Source: Actinocatenispora sera
GTDB taxonomy: Bacteria > Actinomycetota > Actinomycetes > Mycobacteriales > Micromonosporaceae
Direction: 5' to 3'
Assembly (NCBI RefSeq): GCF_018324685.1
Contig: NZ_AP023354.1
Coordinates: 4,898,001 to 4,962,000 of the forward strand
Length of the DNA stretch: 64,000 bases
A program made the translations under genes and the position numbers. Within the stretch, counting starts at the first letter, position 1. Every line of letters begins with the position of its first letter. Positions 20,356-29,733 of the stretch are shown here, in pieces. The notes below the pieces were generated by a model. The model was not told the DNA's origin. It worked only from the letters and a program-made list of their open reading frames with translations, and ran no database searches.

Positions 20356-20910
20356 GTGACCTGGTACGGCTCGGCAACCCCAGAACCGCCCCGGCCGACG
20401 GCCGACGAGGCTGCCGACACCCGCGGCTACGGAGAGCCGGAGGCGGCCCGGCCGCGGCGGGAGCCGTCGTTCTCGGCGACCCGGCTGTGGACCGGCGGCG
20501 TGGTGACCGCGGTGATCGCCGCGCTGCTCGCAGTGGTCGGATTCCTGATCGTCGGCAACGTGCTCGGCCAGAGCGTGCTCGGCGTCAAGCCCGGCGGCGA
20601 CCCGTTCGCCCCGTCGATGCTCGCCTACGCGTTCTCCGGCGCGGTCGCCGCGCTGCTCGCCACAGCGGTGATGCACCTGCTGCTGGTCGGCACGCCGCGA
20701 CCGCTGTTCTACTTCGGCTGGATCGGCGCACTGTGCACCGCGATCCTGGTGCTGATCCCGCTCGGCGTGCACACCCGCGAGGGCGGCTACCTCACGGTGC
20801 TGCCGACCGTGATCATCAACCTGATCGGCGGCATCGCCATCACCGCCATCGTGCGCGGCACCGCCGCGGCCAGCCTGACCCACCGCCGCGGCCTACCCCC
20901 GGTCCGCTGA
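20356..20910 (+). CDS. Four-helix membrane protein (DUF6069-like)
   Basis: The 184-aa protein has a polar 40-residue cytoplasmic leader rich in Pro, Glu and Arg and then four hydrophobic segments (about 47-70, 88-110, 118-138, 146-168). The pattern, with GVVTAVIAALLAVVGFLIVGNVLG followed by an LLLVGTPRPLFYFGWI loop, resembles the DUF6069 family of actinobacterial membrane proteins; this match is from memory. GTG start at 20356 after GGAGG. It converges with the reductase gene (29-bp gap). Function unknown. Confidence 0.72.
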   Translation: MTWYGSATPEPPRPTADEAADTRGYGEPEAARPRREPSFSATRLWTGGVVTAVIAALLAVVGFLIVGNVLGQSVLGVKPGGDPFAPSMLAYAFSGAVAALLATAVMHLLLVGTPRPLFYFGWIGALCTAILVLIPLGVHTREGGYLTVLPTVIINLIGGIAITAIVRGTAAASLTHRRGLPPVR

Positions 20911-20939
20911 CCTCCACTGGGATCCGTTGCACCCCAACG

Positions 20940-21773
20940 TCATCGCTGGCCGAACAGCTCGCGCACCCCACGCACCCTGGTGGTCAGCAGTTCGGTGGCC
21001 AGCGTGGTGTCCAGACGGGTGTCCGCCGACAGCACCACGCCGCGATCCTGCGCCCGGGCGGCCGGGAGACGGGCCGGATCCAGCCCGTCGCGCTCGGCGA
21101 TCAGACACCCGAGCTCGTGATAGCTGACCCGGTCCGAGCCGGCCAGGTTCACCACCCCGGCATGACCCGTACCGGCCAGCTCCAGCAGCGCGGCGGCCAG
21201 ATCCGCGGCGTGGGAAGGCATCCGGTACCGATCGGTGAACAACGCACCGTCTTCTCCCGCGTGCAGCGCGTGGACGAGCCGCTCGTGTTTGCTGTCGCCG
21301 TCGCCGAGGATCAGCGACACCCGCGCGATCACCGCGCCCGGCGCGACCGTACGGACCGCCGTCTCGGCGGCGGCTTTCGCGGCGCCGTACCGGGTGACCG
21401 GGTCGGGCAGAGCCGTCTCGTCGTAGGGCGGGTTCGCGCCGGACAGAACGGCGTCGCTGGACACGTGCACCAGCCGTGCTCCCACGGCGGCCGCGGCGGC
21501 CGCGACAGCACCGGCCCCCTCGGCGATGACCGCCCAGTCGTCGCGGTCGCGGCCGGCGGCCGCGTGCACCACCACGTCCGGGGCGAGTTCGGTGAGCAGT
21601 CCCTCGACCATCGCCCGGTCCCGCAGGTCCAACCGGCGCCAGCCGACACCGGGCAGCTCCGGCTGAGCGGTGTGGAAGGTCCCGACCACCGTCCATCCCT
21701 CGGCGACCGATCGGGCCGCCACCCGCCGGCCCAGGTGTCCGCTCGCTCCGGTAACCAGGATTGTCCGCGTCAT
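20940..21773 (-). CDS. RmlD-like NAD(P)-dependent sugar-nucleotide reductase
   Basis: Extended short-chain dehydrogenase of the RmlD (dTDP-4-dehydrorhamnose reductase) type. The 277-aa protein has the Rossmann motif TGASGHLG (8-15), an HAAA segment near 70, the catalytic Tyr-x3-Lys in RYGAAKAAAE (about 128-137), and the RmlD-like C-terminal segment with ADLAAALLEL. There is no other nucleotide-sugar gene nearby, and RmlD itself is usually clustered with rmlABC, so an oxidoreductase with another substrate is equally likely. It follows the response regulator by 46 bp on the same strand and may be the last gene of that operon. Confidence 0.82.
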   Translation of the reverse strand: MTRTILVTGASGHLGRRVAARSVAEGWTVVGTFHTAQPELPGVGWRRLDLRDRAMVEGLLTELAPDVVVHAAAGRDRDDWAVIAEGAGAVAAAAAAVGARLVHVSSDAVLSGANPPYDETALPDPVTRYGAAKAAAETAVRTVAPGAVIARVSLILGDGDSKHERLVHALHAGEDGALFTDRYRMPSHAADLAAALLELAGTGHAGVVNLAGSDRVSYHELGCLIAERDGLDPARLPAARAQDRGVVLSADTRLDTTLATELLTTRVRGVRELFGQR

Positions 21774-21819
21774 GGCGGCATGCTATCGGCGACCGACAGC
21801 GTGAACTCGCGGCCGCCGG

Positions 21820-22482
21820 TCAGCCGGCGAGGCCGTGGCGGTAGGCGTAGGCGACGGCCTGGGCTCGGTCGCGCACGCCGGTCTTGGCGAAGAGGTGGTT
21901 GACGTGCGTCTTGACCGTCGCCTCGCTGACCACCAAGGTCTGCGCGATCTCGGTGTTGGACAGGCCGGCGGCGATCAGCGACAGCACCTCGACCTCGCGC
22001 TCGGTCAGGCCGTCCGGTACCGGTCCCGCCGGACCGGGCGGTACGGGCCGGTGCGCCGGCAGCAGCTCCAGCAGCCGGCGCTGCACGTCCGGGTCGAGGT
22101 CGGCCTGGCCGGCGGCGACCCGCCGTACCGCCCGGGCCACCTCGTCGGCGCCGGCGTCCTTGGTCAGGTAGCCGCGGGCACCGGCGTGCAGCGCGGCCAG
22201 GACCGACTCGTCGTCGGCGAACGTGGTGAGCACGACGACCTGGGAGCGCGGATGGTCCCGGCGTACCAGCCGAGTCGCCTCCACCCCGTCGCAGCGCGGC
22301 ATCCGCAGGTCCATCAGCACCACATCCGGGTCGTACCGGGCGACCGCGGCCACCGCCTGCTCGCCGTCGGCGGCGCTGGCGACCACCTCGACCCCGTCGG
22401 TGAGTGACAGCATCAGCTCGATGCCCTCGCGTACCACCCGCTGGTCGTCTGCCACCACGACCCGGATCGGCCGCCCGTCCAC
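21820..22482 (-). CDS. NarL/LuxR-type response regulator
   Basis: The 220-aa protein has a receiver domain (about 6-120) with the acidic pair Asp12-Asp13, phospho-acceptor Asp58 in VVLMDLRMP and Lys108 in LTKDAG, and a C-terminal LuxR-type helix-turn-helix (about 158-216: LTEREVEVLSLIAAGLSNTE). It is paired with the sensor kinase gene 27 bp upstream, on the same strand. Its targets are unknown; autoregulation of the operon or control of the neighbouring membrane and reductase genes would be the obvious guess. Confidence 0.95.
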   Translation of the reverse strand: MDGRPIRVVVADDQRVVREGIELMLSLTDGVEVVASAADGEQAVAAVARYDPDVVLMDLRMPRCDGVEATRLVRRDHPRSQVVVLTTFADDESVLAALHAGARGYLTKDAGADEVARAVRRVAAGQADLDPDVQRRLLELLPAHRPVPPGPAGPVPDGLTEREVEVLSLIAAGLSNTEIAQTLVVSEATVKTHVNHLFAKTGVRDRAQAVAYAYRHGLAG

Positions 22483-22509
22483 CGCACCCCCTCGATCAGG
22501 ACCCCTCGA

Positions 22510-23685
22510 TCAGGCCGGAATGCGCAGCCGGACCCGGAACCCGCCGTCCGCGAGCGGCCCCGCCCACAGCGCACCGCCCAGCAGTTCGGCGCGCTCCCGC
22601 ATTCCGGCAAGACCGTACCCGCCGCCGGTGCCGGCAAGAGACACTACGGCCGGCTCGGCCCCGCCGGCGTCGACGGGTCCGGGCCCGCCGGCGTCGACGA
22701 TCTCGACGGTGGTGGCGTCCGGGCCGTAGCGCAGCCGTACCGTCGTGGCGGCGCCGCGGGCGTGCTTGCGCACGTTGGTCAGCGCCTCCTGCACGGTGCG
22801 CACGATGGCCAGGGACGCCTCCGGCCCCAGGTCACGCGAGTCGCCCTCGCTGGTGTACCCGGCGCCCGCGTCGGCGGCGAGCGCCGGCAGCGTCTCGTCC
22901 AGCGGCCGGGACCGGCCGCGCAGCGAGTCCAGCGCGCGGCGGGTCTCGTCCAGGCCGTCCCGGGCCAGCCGCTGCGCCTGCTCGACCCGGGCCAGCACCG
23001 CATCGGGGTCGGCACCGTGGCGCAGCAGCATCCGGGTCCCCTCCAACTGCACCACCTGCGCCGACAGCGTGTGCGCCAGGATGTCGTGGATCTCCCGCGC
23101 CAGCCGCTGGCGTTCGGCGAGCACGCCGGCCCGTTCGGTCGCCTCGCGGGCGGCCCGTTCGGAGGCGAGCAGCCGCTCGGCGTCGAGCGCGCGCTGCCGG
23201 GCGCTGCGGATCGAGTAGGCCAGCACCGCGACACCCATGCAGGTGCTGAGCTGTCCGACGACCGCGGCGGGGCCGAGGGCGAACCAGCCGACGGCGACCA
23301 TCGCGACCATCAACGCGACCGCGGTGATCAGCGCGAGCCGGCCGGGCAGCCGGACCACCGACCAGAACAGCGCGAAGACCACCGGCGCCCAGCCGACCCA
23401 GCTGGGCCCGATCGCGGTGAGGGCCAGCCCGGTCGCGGCGAACAGCTCGACGCCGAGGACCGACAGCCACCAGCGCCGGCGGCGGAACACGGTCGCGGTC
23501 ACGATCACCACGGCACCGGCCACCGCGACCAGCACGCTGGTCACCGGGCGGTGCTCGGCCGGCACACCGAGCAGCGAGACCAGGATCCAGGAGGCCAGCG
23601 CGGCGACGCGGAACGCGATCCGGGCCGGGCTCGTCGGGCGACCCGGCAACAGCACCCCGTCGTCGTACCGGCCGCTGTCGGTCAC
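22510..23685 (-). CDS. NarL-type sensor histidine kinase (HisKA_3)
   Basis: The 391-aa kinase has five to six hydrophobic segments in the first 160 residues and no large extracellular loop, so the stimulus is probably in the membrane. The HisKA_3 dimerisation domain has phospho-His200 in LAREIHDILAHTLS, and the ATPase domain has the N-box ALTNVRKHA and the G-box GGGYGLAGMRERAELLGG. The start was set at GTG 23685 (VTDSGRYDDG), because the frame above it overlaps the upstream membrane gene. It belongs to the membrane protein-kinase-regulator gene group. Confidence 0.93.
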   Translation of the reverse strand: MTDSGRYDDGVLLPGRPTSPARIAFRVAALASWILVSLLGVPAEHRPVTSVLVAVAGAVVIVTATVFRRRRWWLSVLGVELFAATGLALTAIGPSWVGWAPVVFALFWSVVRLPGRLALITAVALMVAMVAVGWFALGPAAVVGQLSTCMGVAVLAYSIRSARQRALDAERLLASERAAREATERAGVLAERQRLAREIHDILAHTLSAQVVQLEGTRMLLRHGADPDAVLARVEQAQRLARDGLDETRRALDSLRGRSRPLDETLPALAADAGAGYTSEGDSRDLGPEASLAIVRTVQEALTNVRKHARGAATTVRLRYGPDATTVEIVDAGGPGPVDAGGAEPAVVSLAGTGGGYGLAGMRERAELLGGALWAGPLADGGFRVRLRIPA

Positions 23686-23698
23686 TGCGGCACCCCGG

Positions 23699-24190
23699 TC
23701 AGGCCCGCTGCGGCACCGCGCCGAGCAGCCCGCCGCGACGGGCGATGACGAGGTTCTGCGCGCCGATCGTGATGGCGGCGAACAGCATCGCCTCGGCGGT
23801 GCCCTCCGGTGCGCCGAGCGAGGCGGCGCCGAACGCCAGGCCGACGCGTACCGCGATCGAAACCAGCCACAGGGCAATCGTCCACTTGTTGCTGCGCGTG
23901 ATCACGGTGTTCTCGGGGCCGGGCCGCACCCCCATGGTGGCGGCGCGGGCGAGACCGAGCAGGACGGCGAGCACCAGACCGGCCGCGAACAGGCCGAGCG
24001 ACAGCCCGGTGGACAGGTCGTGGCGCAGCGTCCTGGCGTTCACCACGGCGACGATCACGAAGATCAGCGGCATGATCGCCAGCCGCCGCGTCGTCCAGGT
24101 TCGCTGCCCCACCTGGCGGTAGATGATCCAGATCAGCAGGGCGAGCCCGAGCAGGCCGTAGAGCAGGTAGGACGTGGTCTCGGAGGACAT
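23699..24190 (-). CDS. Small integral membrane protein (CcdC / DUF1453-like)
   Basis: The 163-aa protein has four to five hydrophobic segments: residues about 8-24, 37-55, 65-85, 105-122 and 130-150. The pattern, with IIYRQVGQRTWTTRRLAIMPLIF and a TRSNKWTIALW turn, resembles the CcdC-like / DUF1453 family; this is an impression of the sequence, not a search. It starts at ATG 24190 and ends 13 bp before the histidine kinase, so it is likely to be cotranscribed and may sense or report to the kinase. Function unknown. Confidence 0.7.
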   Translation of the reverse strand: MSSETTSYLLYGLLGLALLIWIIYRQVGQRTWTTRRLAIMPLIFVIVAVVNARTLRHDLSTGLSLGLFAAGLVLAVLLGLARAATMGVRPGPENTVITRSNKWTIALWLVSIAVRVGLAFGAASLGAPEGTAEAMLFAAITIGAQNLVIARRGGLLGAVPQRA

Positions 24191-24279
24191 GCGCCGCCAA
24201 CTTCCGTGCAGAGTCGATCGCCAACGAACTCGACGCTACGGAAGGGCCCGCCCCGGCGGCATCGGCGCCGGGATGGGTT

Positions 24280-24309
24280 CGGCGCCTCCACCCGGGGGTG
24301 GAGGCGCCG
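24280..24309 (-). terminator. GC-rich hairpin after aspS
   Basis: Two perfect 14-bp arms (24280-24293 and 24296-24309) around a 2-nt loop begin 6 bp after the aspS stop. There is no T-tract, which is usual for high-GC actinobacterial terminators. It separates aspS from the membrane protein-kinase operon. Confidence 0.8.
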
Positions 24310-24315
24310 CGACCG

Positions 24316-26130
24316 TCACTCCGCTTCTGCCGCCTTCGGCTTGGGTTTCGCGTCCACCCCGGCCTCGCGCCGCTGCTGCGGGGTGATCGGGGTCGGGGCG
24401 CCGGTCAGCGGGTCGAACCCGCCGCCGGACTTCGGGAACGCGATCACCTCGCGGATGCTGTCCAGCCCGCCGAGCAGCATGCACACCCGGTCCCAGCCGA
24501 ACGCGATGCCGCCGTGCGGCGGCGGCCCGTACTGGAAGGCGTCGAGCAGGAAGCCGAACTTGTCGGCCGCGTCGTCCGGGGTGATGCCGAGCAGGTCGAA
24601 CACCCGCTTCTGCACGTCGGCCTGGTGGATACGGATCGAGCCGCCGCCGATCTCGTTGCCGTTGCAGACGATGTCGTACGCGTACGCGGTGGCGCGCTCC
24701 GGGTCCTGCTCGAAGCGGTCCAGCCACTCCCCGGTCGGCGAAGTGAACGGGTGGTGCACCGCGGTCCAGGCGCCGGACCCGACCGCCACGTCGTCGCTGG
24801 ACTCCACCGGCAGGAACATCGGCGCGTCGGTCACCCAGCAGAACGCCCAGGCGTTCTCGTCGACCAGGCCGCAGCGGCGGGCGATCTCGTTGCGGGCCGC
24901 GCCCAGCAGCTCCTGCGCGCCGATCCGGTCGCCGGCGGCGAAGAACACCGCATCGCCCGGCTTGGCGCCGACCACGTCCGGCAGCGCGGCCAGGTGCTCG
25001 GCGGACAGGTTCTTCGCCACCGGGCCCTTCGGCGCGCCGGTCTCGGCGTCGAACAGCACGTACGCGAGGCCCTTGGCGCCGCGTGCCTTCGCCCAGTCCT
25101 GCCAGCCGTCCAGCTCCTTGCGGGTCTGGCTCGCGCCGCCCGGCATCACCACGGCGCCGACGTACCCGCCCGCCGCGATGGCGCCGGCGAACACCCGGAA
25201 CTCGGTGCCGCGCAACACCTCGGTCAGCTCGGTCAGCTCCACCTCGTAGCGCAGGTCGGGCTTGTCCGAGCCGTACCGGTCCATCGCCTCGTGCCAGGTG
25301 ATCCGCGGGATCGGGCGCGGGATCTCGTAGGAGGCCAGCTGCGACCACAGCGCGGCGGTGATCGCCTCGCCGACCTCGATCACGTCGTCCTGCGTCACGA
25401 ACGACATCTCGATGTCGAGCTGGGTGAACTCCGGCTGCCGGTCGGCGCGGAAGTCCTCGTCCCGGTAGCACCGGGCGATCTGGTAGTAGCGCTCCATCCC
25501 GGCCACCATCAGCAGCTGCTTGAACAGCTGCGGCGACTGGGGCAGCGCGTACCACGAGCCGGGCTGCAACCGCACCGGGACCAGGAAGTCGCGGGCGCCC
25601 TCCGGGGTGGAGCGGGTCAGCGTCGGCGTCTCGATCTCGACGAAGTCGCGCTCGGCCAGCACCGTACGGGCGATCCGGTTCGCGTCGCTGCGCAGCCGTA
25701 GCGCGCGTGCCGGGCCGGACCGGCGCAGATCCAGGTAGCGGTATTTCAGCCGGGCCTCCTCGCCGACCGACAGGTGCTCGTCGATCGGGAACGGCAGCGG
25801 CGCGGCGGCGCTGAGCACCTCCAGGCCGGTGACGGTCAGCTCGATCTCGCCGGTGGGCAGCTCCGGGTTCTCGTTGCCGGCCGGGCGGGCCTCGACGGTG
25901 CCCTCGATGCGCACGCAGTACTCACTGCGCAGCACGTGCGCGGCGGCCTCGGCGGCGTCCGCCTCGGCGTTGCCGCCGCGGAACACCACCTGGACGACGC
26001 CGGAGGCGTCCCGCAGGTCGACGAAGATCACCCCGCCGTGGTCGCGCCGGCGGGCCACCCAGCCGGCGAGCGTGACGTGGGTACCGACGTGCTCGGCGCG
26101 CAGCGTGCCTGCCCCGTGGGTGCGGATCAC
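24316..26130 (-). CDS. aspS: Aspartate--tRNA ligase, probably nondiscriminating
   Basis: Class II synthetase of bacterial type with N-terminal OB fold, catalytic core and GAD insertion, 604 aa. Motif 2 reads [20 protein letters not shown] and motif 3 [10 protein letters not shown]. His31 in [11 protein letters not shown] is the pattern reported for nondiscriminating AspRS, which also forms Asp-tRNA-Asn for amidation by GatCAB; discriminating E. coli-type enzymes have RDLG here. GTG start at 26130 behind GAAGGAG. It follows hisS by 108 bp in the conserved actinobacterial order and ends in a strong hairpin. Confidence 0.97.
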   Translation of the reverse strand: MIRTHGAGTLRAEHVGTHVTLAGWVARRRDHGGVIFVDLRDASGVVQVVFRGGNAEADAAEAAAHVLRSEYCVRIEGTVEARPAGNENPELPTGEIELTVTGLEVLSAAAPLPFPIDEHLSVGEEARLKYRYLDLRRSGPARALRLRSDANRIARTVLAERDFVEIETPTLTRSTPEGARDFLVPVRLQPGSWYALPQSPQLFKQLLMVAGMERYYQIARCYRDEDFRADRQPEFTQLDIEMSFVTQDDVIEVGEAITAALWSQLASYEIPRPIPRITWHEAMDRYGSDKPDLRYEVELTELTEVLRGTEFRVFAGAIAAGGYVGAVVMPGGASQTRKELDGWQDWAKARGAKGLAYVLFDAETGAPKGPVAKNLSAEHLAALPDVVGAKPGDAVFFAAGDRIGAQELLGAARNEIARRCGLVDENAWAFCWVTDAPMFLPVESSDDVAVGSGAWTAVHHPFTSPTGEWLDRFEQDPERATAYAYDIVCNGNEIGGGSIRIHQADVQKRVFDLLGITPDDAADKFGFLLDAFQYGPPPHGGIAFGWDRVCMLLGGLDSIREVIAFPKSGGGFDPLTGAPTPITPQQRREAGVDAKPKPKAAEAE

Positions 26131-26238
26131 GAGCGTTTCTCCTTCGACAGATCGCGGTGTTCCGGGCTGGATGCTTCCGACGGCCCGGGACGATTCTTCC
26201 AGCCACCGACCGGCGGACGACCGGCGGCCGGGTACGGA

Positions 26239-27576
26239 CTATTCGGTACTCAGCCGGGCGTGCAGGTCGTCGGCCGGCGGCTGCCAGCTCTCCAGCGTGA
26301 CCGGCGCCTGGTCCCCGGACCGGATGTCACGGATCTCCACGCCGCCCTCGGCGTCGGGGAACGCCACGTACGGGATGCCGCGGCGCTGCGCGAACCGGAT
26401 CTGCTTGCCGTACTTCTGCGCCGCGGGCGCCACCTCGGTGGCGATGCCGCGCCGGCGCAGTGTGGCGGCGATCCGGTCGCACGCCGGCCGCGACGCGTCG
26501 TCCGGCAGCGCCACCAGTACGCAGGTGGGCACGGTGCGGGTGGCGGTCAGCTCACCGCGGCCCAGCAGCCGGCCGAGGATCCGGGACACCCCGATCGACA
26601 GCCCCACGCCCGGGTAGCTCTCGGTACCGGCGCTGGCGAGGTTGTCGTACCGGCCGCCGGAGCAGATCGAGCCGAGCGCCTCGGCGCCGTCCAGGAACGT
26701 CTCGTACACGGTGCCGGTGTAGTAGTCCAGCCCGCGGGCGATGCGCAGGTCGGCGACGACCAGGCCGGGCGCGTGCTCGGCCGCGGCCTCCACCACCCGG
26801 GTCAGCTCCTCGACGCCCTCGTCCAGCAGCGGGTCGGACACCCCCAGCGCGGCCACCCGGTCGGCGAAGGAGCCGTCCGCGGTGCGGATCTCGGCCAGCG
26901 CCAGGCACGCCTTGACCTGCGCGTCGGAGGCGCCGAGCTCCTCGGCCAGCGCCGCGCCGACACCGGCCGGGCCGATCTTGTCGATCTTGTCGACGATCCG
27001 GACCGCGGCCATCGGGTCCGAGAGACCCAGCCCGGTGTAGAAGCCCTGGGACAGCTTCCGGTTGTTGACGTGCATGGTCGCCTTCGGCAACGGCAGCGCG
27101 CCCAGCGCGTCCGCGATCACCAGCGGCAGCTCGACCTCGTAGTGCGGCGACAGCGTGTCCCGGTCCACCACGTCGATGTCGGCCTGCCAGAACTCCCGGT
27201 ACCGGCCCTCCTGCGGCCGCTCGCCGCGCCAGCACGGCTGGATCTGGTACCGCCGGAACGGGAACTGCAGCTTCCCGGCGTTCTCCAGCACGTACCGAGC
27301 GAACGGTACGGTCAGGTCGAAGTGCAGGCCAAGACCGGAGGCGTCGGCTGGGTCGTCACTGTCGGCCTGCAGCCGGCGCAGCACGTACACCTCCTTGGAG
27401 GTCTCGCCCTTGCGCAGCAGCTGGTCCAGCGGTTCGACCGCGCGGGTCGACAGCGGCGCGAACCCGTGCAGCTCGAAGGTACGGCTCAGCGTGTCGATCA
27501 CCTGCCGCTGCACGAGCTGCCCGGCCGGCAGCCACTCGGGGAATCCGCTGAGCGGGGTGGGTTTGCCCTGGCTCAT
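26239..27576 (-). CDS. hisS: Histidine--tRNA ligase
   Basis: Class II synthetase for tRNA-His. The 445-aa protein has motif 2 (about 112-133, QPCWRGERPQEGRYREFWQ), the histidine-specific RGLDYYTG (281-288), SGGRYDNL near 309 and a C-terminal anticodon-binding domain (about 345-445). ATG start at 27576; the TAG stop is at 26239-26241, one of two TAG stops noted among the minus-strand genes. It sits between the metallo-beta-lactamase-fold gene and aspS. Confidence 0.97.
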   Translation of the reverse strand: MSQGKPTPLSGFPEWLPAGQLVQRQVIDTLSRTFELHGFAPLSTRAVEPLDQLLRKGETSKEVYVLRRLQADSDDPADASGLGLHFDLTVPFARYVLENAGKLQFPFRRYQIQPCWRGERPQEGRYREFWQADIDVVDRDTLSPHYEVELPLVIADALGALPLPKATMHVNNRKLSQGFYTGLGLSDPMAAVRIVDKIDKIGPAGVGAALAEELGASDAQVKACLALAEIRTADGSFADRVAALGVSDPLLDEGVEELTRVVEAAAEHAPGLVVADLRIARGLDYYTGTVYETFLDGAEALGSICSGGRYDNLASAGTESYPGVGLSIGVSRILGRLLGRGELTATRTVPTCVLVALPDDASRPACDRIAATLRRRGIATEVAPAAQKYGKQIRFAQRRGIPYVAFPDAEGGVEIRDIRSGDQAPVTLESWQPPADDLHARLSTE

Positions 27577-27660
27577 GGTGTGTTCAACGCTCCTCGGCGT
27601 ACGACGCGACTCGACCCGGCGGACCGCCGGTGACGCGCGAAACGGATTGTCGACGACGGG

Positions 27661-28398
27661 TCAGGCGGTCGTGAGCACGCCCGGATCCAGCAGGTACGGA
27701 TTGGTGCGGCGCTCGCGGCCGATCGTGGTGTGCGGCCCGTGCCCGGGCAGGACGGCGACGGTGTCGGCCAGCGGCAGCACCCGGCGCCGCAGGCTGTCGG
27801 CCATCGCCGCGGCGGACCCGCCGGGCATGTCCACGCGTCCTACCGAGCCGGCGAACAGCACGTCCCCGGCCAGGCAGACCTCGCTGGCCTCGACCAGCTC
27901 GGCCGCACCGGGCGGCAGCTGCGCACCGACGCGCCGCACGCCACCGGGCAGACGGAACATCACCGACCCCTCGGTATGGCCGGGCGCATGGTCGACGGTC
28001 AACGTCAGCCCGGCGAGCGAGAGCGTCGCGCCGTCGGAGAGCTCGGCCACGTCGGCCGGCTCGGTCTCGACGGTGCCGTCGGGCAGCTGGTGCAGCGCCG
28101 CGACCAGCTCCGGCGACAGCCCGATCGTCGGGTCGGCCAGCATCGCCCGGTCGGCCGAGTGCACGTAGGCGGGGACGTCGTTCGCCTTGCAGACCGGCAC
28201 CACCGAGAAGGTGTGGTCGATGTGCCCGTGGGTCAACAGCACCGCAACCGGGCGCAACCGGAACTCGGCGACCACCTCGGCCAGCTCGTCCGCCACCCGG
28301 TAGCCCGGGTCGACGATCACGCACTGCTCGCCGATCGCCGGCGCGAGCAGGTAGCAGTTCGTGCCGAACGCGGCGCTGGGGAACCCGGCGACGAACAT
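27661..28398 (-). CDS. Metallo-beta-lactamase-fold hydrolase (glyoxalase II-like)
   Basis: The 245-aa protein carries the dinuclear metal motif THGHIDH (56-62), the later His of DHAPGHTEGS and the Asp of LAGDVLFAGSVGR, and the terminal PGHGPHTTI: a full glyoxalase II-type site. The start was set at ATG 28398 (MFVAGFPS), behind GGAAGGA. The gene between the (p)ppGpp synthetase and hisS in Actinobacteria is usually of this type. The substrate is unknown; hydroxyacylglutathione is unlikely because actinobacteria use mycothiol, so a mycothiol or other thioester hydrolase is possible. Confidence 0.88.
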   Translation of the reverse strand: MFVAGFPSAAFGTNCYLLAPAIGEQCVIVDPGYRVADELAEVVAEFRLRPVAVLLTHGHIDHTFSVVPVCKANDVPAYVHSADRAMLADPTIGLSPELVAALHQLPDGTVETEPADVAELSDGATLSLAGLTLTVDHAPGHTEGSVMFRLPGGVRRVGAQLPPGAAELVEASEVCLAGDVLFAGSVGRVDMPGGSAAAMADSLRRRVLPLADTVAVLPGHGPHTTIGRERRTNPYLLDPGVLTTA

Positions 28399-28807
28399 GG
28401 CGTCCTTCCTGTACCCGCGGCGCGGGGCGCCGGCGATCCCGGCGCGACCGGCCGGTGCGCGCGGACGCGCGGTAGGCGATGCGATACCCGGCCAGCCTAC
28501 CCAGCGGCGACGCCGGGCCGGGCACGGGTGGAACGACGAGGCGCGGGAGGGAGCGCGCCGAGCGCGGGTGGCCGGCCGTCCGGGCACCTTCGGGAGATCC
28601 GTTACCCATTTGTTCCGCCCGGTCCGCGCGCGCTCCGATCACAGTTGGTTAACCTTTGACGCTGGGTCTCGCCGCGCGTGCGGTGACATCCGCGGTACAC
28701 CCGGCACAACCTCCACGTTCGGCCCTCCCGCCGGCGGCAGACGCGCCGTTTCGTACCATTCGAGTCCCGTAATGTCCTTGCAGTCCGACCGGGGAGGGGA
28801 GCTGACG
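28399..28807. other. 409-bp divergent intergenic region
   Basis: This stretch between the glyoxalase II-like gene and the cyclophilin holds no gene I can support. It contains an AT-richer patch around 28605-28660 with the 8-bp palindrome ggttaacc (28647-28654), and a strong Shine-Dalgarno run (ggggagggga, 28791-28800) for the cyclophilin. No promoter could be set with confidence. Confidence 0.6.
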
Positions 28808-29680
28808 TTGGCTTCCAGTAGGAACCGCCAGCGCGCGTTGGCCCGCGCCAAGCTCGAGCGCCAGATGGCCCGTCGCGCCGCGGCGGCGCGCAAGCGCCGA
28901 CAGGTCCTGGCCATCGTGGGCATCGTGGCCGCCGTGCTCGTCGTCGGCGGCGGTACCACTGCGCTGGTCGTGTCCTTGAACGGCAAGGACAGTGGCAAGG
29001 CGAAGGCGAGCAGCACCGCCAGCGCCAAGGCCACGGAGGCGGCCGGAAGCTGCTACACGAAGGCCACGGCGCAGAGCGGGCAGAAGCTCAAGGACGTCGG
29101 CATGCCGAGCAACAGCGACGTGCCCAAGTCCGGTACCCAGACGATGACGATCAAGACCAACCAGGGTGAGGTCGACGTCAAGCTGGACACCGCCAAGGCG
29201 CCCTGCAACGTCAACAGTTTCGCCTACCTGGCGAGCAAGAAGTTCTTCGACAACACCACCTGCCACCGGCTGACCACCAAGGCCTCCGGGCTGGAGGTGC
29301 TGCAGTGCGGTGACCCGTCCGGCACCGGTTCCGGCGGCCCGACGTACACGGTGAAGGACGAGAACCTGCCGACCGGCAAGAAGCCCACCTACCCGGCGGG
29401 CACCGTGGCGGTGGCGAACACCGGCCAGCCCGGCAGCGGCTCCAGCCAGTTCTTCATCGTGTACGGCAACAGTGACCTGCCCGCGTCGTACTCGGTGATC
29501 GGGACCGTCAGCAAGGGCCTGGACAAGGTTCAGGCGATCGCGAAGAAGGGCGTCACCGGCGCCAACGCGAGCAAGGGCGACGGCGCGCCGAAGGAGAAGG
29601 TGAAGATCTCCTCGATTCGCGTCTCCGCTCCGTCGACCTCGTCGCCGACCCCGTCCACCTCGGCCAGCAACAAGAGCTGA
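28808..29680 (+). CDS. Membrane-anchored cyclophilin-type peptidyl-prolyl isomerase
   Basis: The 290-aa protein has a basic cytoplasmic leader (ASSRNRQRALARAKLERQ), one transmembrane helix (about 33-56), a Ser/Ala/Lys-rich spacer and an extracytoplasmic cyclophilin domain (about 100-275) with FFDNTTCHRL and GSGSSQFFIVYG. The Ser/Thr-rich tail ends PSTSASNKS. A TTG at 28808 was chosen: it has a strong Shine-Dalgarno 8 bp upstream and gives the conserved (M)ASSRNRQ N-terminus; an ATG at 28772 has none. It is divergent from the glyoxalase II-like gene and next to the (p)ppGpp gene, as in mycobacteria. Role: folding of exported proteins. Confidence 0.9.
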   Translation: MASSRNRQRALARAKLERQMARRAAAARKRRQVLAIVGIVAAVLVVGGGTTALVVSLNGKDSGKAKASSTASAKATEAAGSCYTKATAQSGQKLKDVGMPSNSDVPKSGTQTMTIKTNQGEVDVKLDTAKAPCNVNSFAYLASKKFFDNTTCHRLTTKASGLEVLQCGDPSGTGSGGPTYTVKDENLPTGKKPTYPAGTVAVANTGQPGSGSSQFFIVYGNSDLPASYSVIGTVSKGLDKVQAIAKKGVTGANASKGDGAPKEKVKISSIRVSAPSTSSPTPSTSASNKS

Positions 29681-29733
29681 CCTGTTCGACCGGAAGGGCC
29701 GGTGCCGCTGCCGCGGTACCGGCCCTTTCCTCT

